A DNA stretch of 64,000 nt from Myxococcales bacterium (GTDB taxonomy: Bacteria > Myxococcota_A > UBA9160 > UBA4427). The stretch is from contig DUCN01000011.1 in assembly GCA_012959805.1 (NCBI GenBank), positions 100,959 to 164,958 of the forward strand. The letters are read 5' to 3'. Under the pieces are notes generated by a model, which saw only the letters and a list, made by a program, of their open reading frames with translations, searched no databases and had not been told where the DNA came from. Positions 16,532 through 23,774 of this stretch are shown here, piece after piece. The first letter of the stretch is position 1. The number at the start of each line of letters is the position of its first letter. Made by a program: the position numbers and the translations under genes.

Positions 16532-17095
16532 CTAGAAGAGAAAGTCCAACGACATCGTCTCACGCAACTTCGCGCGAACTCGAAACCGAACCAGCAGGTC
16601 TGAGTTGCCAATCGAAACGGGGTGCACCGCTCGGAATAGCTCCATTTTCCGGTTGAGGAATGGATTCTCCGGCTCGACTTCGCCGGTCGGACCGAGATCG
16701 ATTGCATCGGCAAGAGCCGCACCGGGCGTCGTTCTTTTCGACGAGCCGTTGCCACTGGACCGAATAGCGAGCAGGGCTGCGAGATTCGGACGTCGCTCGC
16801 GGGGCAGCGACATCTCATCCTCGACCACGCTCGGACGGGTATCGCTGAGTTCGGACTGAGCTGCTTTGGGTGTCAGTTCCGTGCGGGCGGGAACAGGGGC
16901 GGCAGCAGGAGCCGAATTCACGGGGCTGCCTGTCTCGGCCGCGAAAATCGTGTCGGAATTGCCGACCGCTCCCGAGGCGGTGAACAAGAAAAGAGTTGCC
17001 GTCATCACGACCAGCCGGAAGCTCAAGAACTTCGCGGGCCGGACAATTGAATCGTCAGCATGCTCCAATAATGCTTGTACGGCCCTGTGTCGCAC
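16532..17095 (-). CDS. Exported protein of unknown function
   Basis: The product is 187 residues. GTG at 17095 is supported by GGAGG seven bases upstream and by an extended -10 promoter 31 bases upstream. A basic N-region precedes a hydrophobic core (VVMTATLFLFTASGAV, about residues 30-45), so it is probably exported or membrane-tethered. The middle is low-complexity (Pro, Ala, Ser, Thr) and the end is basic, with FRVRAKLRETMSLDFLF as the C-terminus. I know no family for it. The C-terminal alternation of charged and hydrophobic residues ending in Phe recalls an outer-membrane targeting end, but the protein is too short to argue for a barrel. Confidence 0.65.
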   Translation of the reverse strand: MRHRAVQALLEHADDSIVRPAKFLSFRLVVMTATLFLFTASGAVGNSDTIFAAETGSPVNSAPAAAPVPARTELTPKAAQSELSDTRPSVVEDEMSLPRERRPNLAALLAIRSSGNGSSKRTTPGAALADAIDLGPTGEVEPENPFLNRKMELFRAVHPVSIGNSDLLVRFRVRAKLRETMSLDFLF

Positions 17096-17125
17096 TATGC
17101 GACCTCCGCCTTTTAATGTGGGGTG

Positions 17126-17134
17126 ATTATACCA
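17126..17134 (-). promoter_or_regulatory. Extended -10 promoter (TGG-TATAAT)
   Basis: On the minus strand the sequence reads TGGTATAAT: a perfect sigma-70 TATAAT preceded by the TGn extension. It lies 31 bases before the GTG start of the exported protein, with GGAGG in between. The -35 is weak, as is usual for extended -10 promoters. Confidence 0.6.
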
Positions 17135-17329
17135 TAGCGAGGGGTGCAAGTGGTGAGCCAATCGCCCTTATACCCCTGAAGCTCTCGTTGCTCTCATTTC
17201 GAGCTGAACCGAATTTTATGAAATGAATCGATGTGAGGTCGACAGCTCTTAGAACGTGGGTGTCCCATTTTGGAAATCCGCTTCCTCCCTTCGGGGCATA
17301 CGCATAATGCGGTGCAGGGAGAGTAGCCG

Positions 17330-17911
17330 TCAGCGCGGTCCGACGGGTGCGCGCGAGAGCCAGTCGGACGCCTTTCGCGCCATGCGCAGCAGGCTTTCCT
17401 CGTAGAAAAGATTTGCAACGTCGCGTTTTGGGAACCAGCGGACTTCCTTCGACTCGCTTTCCTGGTGAAGGATGGGCTGCTGGTCAGAGACCTCGAGTAG
17501 AAATCGAATATCGTGATGTTGATGTGTCGGATCGGCACCATGCGCGGGAATATCATGGACATCCAGATCCAGAATTTCGGGCGAACCGTTTTCTGGCAGC
17601 GACCGAAAATCGCGCAGACCCGATTCTTCTTCGGCTTCGCGCAGCGCCGATGCGAGCACATCAACTTCACCATCCGCATGACCGCCGAGCTGGAGCCAAC
17701 GCCCGAGCTTCCGATGATGCGTGAGCAATACCGCGCCACTCTCGCGCGATACGATCCAAGCCGAGGAAGTGATATGCCCGGGGAAGCAGTCTCGATGAAA
17801 GCAGCGATCGAAATTCGCAAGAAGACCTCGAAGACGATCGAGGGTGGCCGTCTCCTCCGGATGGCGCGAATGATAGCGATCCAAGAGGTTCACGAGATCT
17901 GAACGATTCAT
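17330..17911 (-). CDS. NUDIX hydrolase
   Basis: The product is a 193-residue protein with a full Nudix box from GGHADGEVDVLASALREA into EEESGL, which binds magnesium for diphosphate hydrolysis. An N-terminal helical extension of about 40 residues precedes the domain, and HITSSAWIV begins the first strand. The substrate cannot be deduced. It starts with ATG at 17911 and is followed by the exported-protein gene on the same strand after 235 bases. It lies 30 bases upstream-side of the surface-antigen gene's stop and may be in the same transcript. Confidence 0.85.
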   Translation of the reverse strand: MNRSDLVNLLDRYHSRHPEETATLDRLRGLLANFDRCFHRDCFPGHITSSAWIVSRESGAVLLTHHRKLGRWLQLGGHADGEVDVLASALREAEEESGLRDFRSLPENGSPEILDLDVHDIPAHGADPTHQHHDIRFLLEVSDQQPILHQESESKEVRWFPKRDVANLFYEESLLRMARKASDWLSRAPVGPR

Positions 17912-17941
17912 ATTGGAAAACTAGCATTCACGGGGCCACTA

Positions 17942-19366
17942 TTAGAACGCCAGTCCGAATCCAGCCGAAAAATTTAGGCCCTCCGAGGAAAATCCGAAAT
18001 CGGCCCGGAAGATGGCAGTTCGTTCCACGGTCGCACGTGCACTCACGCCATAGCTCTGGCGGACAGTCTCGTGAAAGAGTTGCGCTGCGTCCGCACCGAC
18101 ACCGCCTACTTCGTAGAAGACGGCGGCTCCGATTCTTTCTATTCGAATATGTCGCCAGACGGTAAAGCCTCGCGGAATCACCCAGAAGCGATACTCCGCG
18201 GCCGCCGTCCAGATCGCGTCATCCCTAAATCGGCCAGGGACGAAACCGCGTAGGTGCCAGATTCCGCCCAGCGTCGGACGATCGAAGAAAGGTAGATCTC
18301 CCGAGCTCACGCTCGATAGAAAATGCAGCGCCAATGCATCGGTCGGTGGATGTTCTTCTGCTTCGGACCCACCGTCATGGAAGATGGGCCAAACTGGGAA
18401 GACCTTGTCCCCGAAGATCGTGTAAATCGCGCCGACCCTACCCTTGGATTGCGCAAGCGCAGCATCTACGCCAAGTCCGATGGCACTTCCTCGATATGCG
18501 TTCGTCTGACTATCCCGTGTATCCCAGCGAGCCCCGGCCCGAAACCATCCAAGACCAATCCCATCGGATTCGGCGAAGAGCCCCGGAAATCCTCCAGCGG
18601 CGAGCGGGTCGTTCGTTGATGGAACACCACTGACGCGGCCACCGGCCAGCCAGTGGCCCTCGCCTAACAATCCGACATCGATGACGAAATCTGACAAAGC
18701 ATCTGAATAGGGCCCGAGCGCCTCAACGGAGTCCAGTGATATCGACAATCCAACGTCGAGAAACACGACTTCATCAGTAAAACTGGTCTCGTCGCGTTCC
18801 TTAGTCGATGGACCAATTCCAAAAAAACGACGAGTCAGGGTTTTCCGGTACCCACCGCCGGCGCGAACGAAGCTTCGCTCCTCCTGCAGGATTCCGCCCT
18901 CTGGAAGATCCAGATGTTTGAGCCATCGTCTCCACAAGAGCACATAACTCTGCTGCCCTTCCGTGGTGTACGAGAAGAATCCGCCCAGGAATTCACGTCG
19001 GCGCTGCTTTCTAAAATCGATATCCGTGAGCGCTAAACCAACGCCGGTCCCAATGTCGGAATTCGCAAAGACGAGGGGTGTGACGAAACTCGAAACGAGG
19101 AACCGCTCGAATAAATTACCGGGCTTGATTCGGCCTTCCGGCACGTATCGCCAATTGTCCGGATCGCTCACGAATGCCGACTTGTCGACCTTCGGGATAC
19201 GTCCATCCGCCTCCATGCCTCGATAGGGGTCGAAGGGATCACCGACCGCGTCGAGTGCCGGTGTCGCCGGCGCACGCATTTCATCCTGCGCACGTGCCGG
19301 CTCGACCGCCAGGCTCACGCATAGCATCATCCAAATCGATGCCTTCAGCCGCCGCAACGACGCCAC
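17942..19366 (-). CDS. Omp85-type surface antigen beta-barrel protein
   Basis: This outer-membrane protein is about 474 residues with a signal peptide (basic LRRLK, hydrophobic ASIWMMLCVSLAV, cleavage near ARAQ). The rest matches the C-terminal barrel domain of BamA/TamA-type proteins (Bac_surface_Ag): repeated amphipathic strands, the motif LGGIWHLRGFVPGRFRD, the ALAAEYRFW-like strand and a C-terminus ending in Phe. No POTRA domains are present, so it is a stand-alone barrel, a type often linked to lipid or metabolite export. I place the start at GTG 19366; an upstream start would nearly abut gor. It lies on the same strand as gor and could be co-transcribed. Confidence 0.8.
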   Translation of the reverse strand: MASLRRLKASIWMMLCVSLAVEPARAQDEMRAPATPALDAVGDPFDPYRGMEADGRIPKVDKSAFVSDPDNWRYVPEGRIKPGNLFERFLVSSFVTPLVFANSDIGTGVGLALTDIDFRKQRRREFLGGFFSYTTEGQQSYVLLWRRWLKHLDLPEGGILQEERSFVRAGGGYRKTLTRRFFGIGPSTKERDETSFTDEVVFLDVGLSISLDSVEALGPYSDALSDFVIDVGLLGEGHWLAGGRVSGVPSTNDPLAAGGFPGLFAESDGIGLGWFRAGARWDTRDSQTNAYRGSAIGLGVDAALAQSKGRVGAIYTIFGDKVFPVWPIFHDGGSEAEEHPPTDALALHFLSSVSSGDLPFFDRPTLGGIWHLRGFVPGRFRDDAIWTAAAEYRFWVIPRGFTVWRHIRIERIGAAVFYEVGGVGADAAQLFHETVRQSYGVSARATVERTAIFRADFGFSSEGLNFSAGFGLAF

Positions 19367-19436
19367 TTCCCACCACGCGAACGCCGATGGAATCCACGAA
19401 TCAGACTCGGATTTAACGCTTCGCGAGCCTAGCAAC

Positions 19437-20795
19437 TCAGCCTTCCACCGGCGTCCTCATTGTGACGAATTCTTCGGCAGAGGTCGGGTGGATCCCAATC
19501 GTCGCGTCGAAATCTGCCTTCGTTGAGCCCGCCTTGATTGCAACCGCAAACCCCTGGACGATCTCGCCCGCCTCGGGACCCACCATATGAAGCCCCACCA
19601 CGCGGTCGCTTTTCTTGTCGACCAGCAGTTTCATCATCGTCCGTTCCCATCCTCCTGTAAGCGTCTGCCGAAGAGCTTGAAAGGTCGATCGATAAACCTC
19701 AACTTCGCCGTATCGCTCTCGTGCCTGAGTCTCCGTGAGCCCGACAGTCCCGACCGGAGGCTGCGTAAACACGGCCGCCGGAACATCTTCATGATCGGGC
19801 GAAAGCGGATTGTCGTTGAAGAGCGTTTCGGCGATACAGACACCCTCATGGAGGGCTACGGGGGTCAGGTTGATGCGATCCGTAACATCTCCGATCGCCC
19901 AGATGCTTGGAATCGTCGTGCGCGAAATTTCATCCACGACAATCGCGCCACTCGGCGCCAGCTCGACACCGACATCTTCAAGGCCAAGATTCGCACTCAG
20001 TGGATGACGTCCGGTCGCGTAGAGAATCTGCCCAGCATCAAGCGTCGAACCATCGGTGAGCTTCGCGGAGATCCCCGACTCGGTTTTCTCGATCGCCGTC
20101 ACATTCGTGTCGAAACGGAGATCGATGCCCCGGCTTCGAAGCTGTTCGGCCAGATGACTACGCACATCATCGTCGAAGCCCCGAAGAAAGAGCGGCCCTC
20201 GATAGAGCTGGGTCACTTCGACACCCAGCCCATGCAGGATGCAGGCAAACTCGGCCGCGATATAGCCTCCGCCCACAATGATCGCTTTGCGCGGCAGTTC
20301 GTCGAGAAAGAAGATCTCATTCGATGTGATCGCGTGCTCGGCTCCCGGGATCTCTGGAACTGTCGGCCAGCCTCCCGTGGCCACGAGAATATTCTCGGTG
20401 CTGTAACGCGTGCCCTCGACTTCGACGGTATGCGCGTCGACGATCGTCGCACGGCCATCTATATGCTGAACTCCAGCATCCCGAAGAAGCCCGTCGAAGA
20501 TGCCATTGAGTCGCTCGATCTCGCGGGTCTTGTTGTCTCGAAGCGTGGGCCAGTCAAAACTCGCAGAGGGCACGCTCCATCCAAAACCCGAGGTCGCACT
20601 CTCCATCTCATCACGAAAATGAGAGGCATAGACGAAGAGCTTCTTGGGTACGCATCCGACATTCACGCAGGTCCCGCCGAGATAGCGCTCTTCGGCGACC
20701 GCCACGCGCGCTCCTCGATCCGCGGAAAAGCGCGCGGCCCGCACGCCACCCGAGCCCGCCCCGATTACAAATAAGTCGAATTCTCGATCAGCCAA
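19437..20795 (-). CDS. gor: Glutathione-disulfide reductase
   Basis: Glutathione reductase uses NADPH and FAD to reduce glutathione disulfide in the cytoplasm. The protein is 452 residues, the usual length. The FAD motif is FVIGAGSGGVRAAR, the redox-active disulfide is Cys43/Cys48 in GGTCVNVGCVPKK, the NADPH-binding motif is IVGGGYIAAEFACI, and the active-site His436 lies in GIHPTSAEE. Start codon TTG at 20795 is chosen because a perfect AAGGAGG lies five bases upstream; the frame extends further but without signal. It is divergent from the CobW-type GTPase and followed by the surface antigen gene. Confidence 0.93.
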   Translation of the reverse strand: MADREFDLFVIGAGSGGVRAARFSADRGARVAVAEERYLGGTCVNVGCVPKKLFVYASHFRDEMESATSGFGWSVPSASFDWPTLRDNKTREIERLNGIFDGLLRDAGVQHIDGRATIVDAHTVEVEGTRYSTENILVATGGWPTVPEIPGAEHAITSNEIFFLDELPRKAIIVGGGYIAAEFACILHGLGVEVTQLYRGPLFLRGFDDDVRSHLAEQLRSRGIDLRFDTNVTAIEKTESGISAKLTDGSTLDAGQILYATGRHPLSANLGLEDVGVELAPSGAIVVDEISRTTIPSIWAIGDVTDRINLTPVALHEGVCIAETLFNDNPLSPDHEDVPAAVFTQPPVGTVGLTETQARERYGEVEVYRSTFQALRQTLTGGWERTMMKLLVDKKSDRVVGLHMVGPEAGEIVQGFAVAIKAGSTKADFDATIGIHPTSAEEFVTMRTPVEG

Positions 20796-20961
20796 GATCC
20801 CCTCCTTCGTCTCGCGTGTTCGCGAGCAATCACGATAGCCCCACTTCCTTGAATACCTTCGATCCGGTTTGGTTTCCGTCTGAAAATGTGATCCCATGCG
20901 ACCTCGGATCAGCGACCTTGAGAACCGGTCGCATCAACGCGCGTCAAAGGGAGGTTGGCCA

Positions 20962-21891
20962 ATGGCGGAAAGCACAGAAGACGATGCCTCCTCGCCCAGC
21001 CGACCGGGACCGAGACGGGTCCCGGCGCTCGTTCTCTCCGGCTTTCTCGGATCGGGGAAGACCACCGTCGTTCAGCGCCTACTCGAAGACGCCAAACGCC
21101 GCGGAATCCGAATCGCGCTGATCTCGAATGAGCTTGGCGAACTCGGCATCGATCGCGCGCTGCTCGGAGCCGGCGACCAGCTCTACGTCGAACTCGAGGG
21201 GGGATGCGTGTGTTGTGAGCTCAGTGATGACCTACTCGACACGCTGACCCAATTGCATCGAGAGGTCGATCCGGATCGATTCGTCATCGAAACCTCCGGT
21301 GTCGCCCTACCCTATGACACGCAACTGAATTTCTGGCGCGAACCGGCCTGTGATTTCATTGGCGATGACATGGCCGTCGTTGTCGTCAATGCGGACCAGC
21401 TTCATGAGGGTCGCGACCTCGTCGGCACCTTCGAGGACCAGGTCCAATCCGCCGATCTTCTCATCCTGAACAAAATGGACTTAATTCCGGAATCCGACCG
21501 AGCCGCGATCGAACAACAGCTTCGTGAGATCGAACCGGAAGCGCCAATCGTCCACGCGATTCGCGGCGAATTCGATCTCGACCTGCTCTTCCCACCCGAC
21601 GCGGGCGAGGTCGAGGTGGAGGTCGATCGTCGAGGCACTGGCCCCGAGTCGCGGCCCCATCATCACGAACAATTCGAGACCAGCCTCTGGAAACCTGCGA
21701 TCGGCATCACTGTGGCGGAAATCGAGCAAGAGCTGACAAGCGATGGGCTACTGCGCGCAAAGGGATTCGCCTCGACGGACGAGGGAATTCGACTCGTTCA
21801 GGTCGTCGGCCGCCGCATCGAAATCACGGCTCCGCCTTTCGACCCGCCAGATGAACTCATCGGCCAAATCGTGCTCATCCGCCGCGCCTGA
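20962..21891 (+). CDS. CobW/COG0523 family GTPase, metallochaperone-like
   Basis: The product is a 309-residue P-loop GTPase of the CobW family, members of which insert or traffic metals (zinc, cobalt, nitrile hydratase iron). The P-loop is GFLGSGKTT (27-35), the conserved metal-binding CxCC is GGCVCC (Cys82, Cys84, Cys85), and the guanine motif is NKMD (170-173). A short His-rich HHHE stretch lies before the C-terminal CobW domain. Start ATG at 20962 has AGGGAGG seven bases upstream. With nrdJ in this genome a link to cobalamin is conceivable, but no zinc-regulator site or cobalamin gene is nearby, so the metal is not assigned. Confidence 0.88.
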   Translation: MAESTEDDASSPSRPGPRRVPALVLSGFLGSGKTTVVQRLLEDAKRRGIRIALISNELGELGIDRALLGAGDQLYVELEGGCVCCELSDDLLDTLTQLHREVDPDRFVIETSGVALPYDTQLNFWREPACDFIGDDMAVVVVNADQLHEGRDLVGTFEDQVQSADLLILNKMDLIPESDRAAIEQQLREIEPEAPIVHAIRGEFDLDLLFPPDAGEVEVEVDRRGTGPESRPHHHEQFETSLWKPAIGITVAEIEQELTSDGLLRAKGFASTDEGIRLVQVVGRRIEITAPPFDPPDELIGQIVLIRRA

Positions 21892-21976
21892 CCAATCCAT
21901 CGATGCCCTGCGCATCGAGAGGCCGTGCACTCAAGAGTTTCGCGTGTGCAGGAATGTCGCACTCGGCCGATTTGCG

Positions 21977-22693
21977 TCAGCGTCTTTTCTTGGCGGGGGA
22001 TTTATTCTTGGCGATGGCCTTGCGCGAAACCGGACCGCCGCCACCCGACCGCGCCTCTTCGGCGATCCGCTTCTTCGAAGCGGCCCAGCCACAGATCGGA
22101 CAGTTCGCGAGATCGTGTCCCCGCGCCGGACAATATCCACGCCCGAAATAGATCATCGAGAGATGGACGCGCGCCCAGGCCGCTCGAGGGAAGACGACCT
22201 TCAGGTCTCGCTCGGTCTTTTCGACGCTCTTGCCATCGGATAACCCCCAGCGCGCGGCAAGTCGATGAATATGGGTGTCTACTGGAAGAGCCGGAACGCC
22301 AAAGGCCTGAATCAGTACGACACTCGCGGTCTTATGACCCACGCCGGGCAAAGCCTCGAGTGCTTCCATATCCGCGGGCACGACGCCGTCATGCTCGCGC
22401 ACCAGCAACTCCGACATTCCCTTGAGGTTCTTCGCTTTACCTGGGGCCAGACCACAGGAACGAATTTTGGCCAAAATGTCTTCCACCGAACATTTCGCCA
22501 TCGCCGCCGGCGTTCGCGCCATGCGGAAGAGCCCGGGCGTCACGAGATTGACCCGTTCATCCGTCGTCTGGGCAGAAAGTGCCACCGCGACCAGTAGGGT
22601 AAACGGATCCTCATGATCCAGAGGGATTGGGGGCTTAGGGTAGAGCTCATCGAGAATTTCGAGAATTCGCTCCGCTTTCTCGATTCGCTTCAC
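21977..22693 (-). CDS. nth: Endonuclease III
   Basis: This DNA glycosylase/AP lyase removes oxidised pyrimidines in base excision repair. The 238-residue protein has the helix-hairpin-helix LPGVGHKTASVV with catalytic Lys121, and Asp139 in VDTHIHR. The C-terminal cluster region reads YCPARGHDLANCPIC: three cysteines are visible where the E. coli enzyme has four (Cx6Cx2Cx5C), so the iron-sulfur cluster may be altered or absent; similar variants are known in other bacteria. The C-terminus ends in a Lys/Arg-rich tail. It starts with ATG at 22693 and is convergent with the GTPase gene. Confidence 0.9.
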   Translation of the reverse strand: MKRIEKAERILEILDELYPKPPIPLDHEDPFTLLVAVALSAQTTDERVNLVTPGLFRMARTPAAMAKCSVEDILAKIRSCGLAPGKAKNLKGMSELLVREHDGVVPADMEALEALPGVGHKTASVVLIQAFGVPALPVDTHIHRLAARWGLSDGKSVEKTERDLKVVFPRAAWARVHLSMIYFGRGYCPARGHDLANCPICGWAASKKRIAEEARSGGGGPVSRKAIAKNKSPAKKRR

Positions 22694-22888
22694 CGCTAGC
22701 TCTGCCTTTTTCGACGACTCGCGCCGACCGACGCCCGGGAATCATTTTGAAATCATGTTAGCCAAGACCGCTTCCCTCGGCGCGTAGAGCGACTAGTCTC
22801 TTGGAGCCCGACCCAGGATTTGACGTGACGCCGAATCGTGAGTCGGGTTCCCGTCTGCTCTGGCACTCCGCGGCCGGGTGGCTGAAGG

Positions 22889-23764
22889 ATGATCTTGCCG
22901 ACTTTTGAACCAAGCCAGAATACCGATTTCCCCTGGTCGGGAGGCAAGCTGCGGATCGCCGGAGCCACGGACGTCGGACATGTCCGGCGCGTCAATCAAG
23001 ATGCCTATGGCTATTTTTGCGATGATGAACGCGAGGAAGTGCTCATGGTGGTCGCCGATGGACTCGGTGGACATCGAGGCGGCGAGGTCGCAAGCCGGAT
23101 GGCAATCGAGTCTCTGGAATCCGAATTCCGCGACGGCGACGGCGACAACGATCCCCGCGTTCGACTCACGAACGCAATCGAATCAGCGAATCAGCACATT
23201 CTCACCGCCGCCCGCAAGGATCGGACGCTCGATGGCATGGGAACCACCATCGTCTGTCTCCTGCTCTCACAGAACGGCCCGTCGGTCATTGCCCATGTCG
23301 GTGATAGTCGGCTGTATCGACTTCGCACGGGCACATTCAGCGCGATGACCCAGGATCATTCGCTCGTCGCGACGCTGCTTCGAGAAGGCGTGCTGAGCGA
23401 GCAAGAAGCCAAAGACGATCCGAGGCGGAATCAGATTCTGAGTGCACTGGGCGTCCGGGACGAGCTCGAGGTCGAAGTGAACGAAGCGCACCCGCTGGCC
23501 AACGATCGGTATCTACTCTGCTCAGACGGTCTCCACGGTCTTGTCGACGATCACCAAATCAAGAGACTCCTCTCTGCGGATGACGAATCTGACGGTTGGG
23601 CTACGAGCCTGATCGCCGCCGCGAATCGCGCTGGCGGAAACGACAACATCACCTGCCTGGTCGCGAGCCTGCCCAAATCCACCCTGTTTCCGGCCCTTCG
23701 CGCCGGGACCTCACGTCTGGTGGCGACGACTCGCTCGCTCTTCCGAAAAGAGCCGAGCAAATGA
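22889..23764 (+). CDS. PP2C-family serine/threonine phosphatase
   Basis: This is a metal-dependent protein phosphatase of the PrpC/Stp type, 291 residues, which reverses Ser/Thr phosphorylation by bacterial kinases. The conserved motifs are in order: VNQDAYG, VADGLGGHRGGE, GTTIVCLL, HVGDSRLYR, SDGLHGLV and NDNITCLV; the metal-binding aspartates are all present. A C-terminal tail of about 30 basic residues follows. ATG at 22889 is preceded directly by GAAGG, so TTG at 22895 with AAGGA at the usual spacing may be the true start. The partner kinase is not in the window. The helicase gene follows after 10 bases. Confidence 0.92.
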   Translation: MILPTFEPSQNTDFPWSGGKLRIAGATDVGHVRRVNQDAYGYFCDDEREEVLMVVADGLGGHRGGEVASRMAIESLESEFRDGDGDNDPRVRLTNAIESANQHILTAARKDRTLDGMGTTIVCLLLSQNGPSVIAHVGDSRLYRLRTGTFSAMTQDHSLVATLLREGVLSEQEAKDDPRRNQILSALGVRDELEVEVNEAHPLANDRYLLCSDGLHGLVDDHQIKRLLSADDESDGWATSLIAAANRAGGNDNITCLVASLPKSTLFPALRAGTSRLVATTRSLFRKEPSK

Positions 23765-23774
23765 CCTTTCATCC

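Noticed and set aside
19587..20774. Long open frame opposite glutathione reductase
   Set aside because: It is antisense to an obvious gor gene with all motifs intact; no recognisable product.
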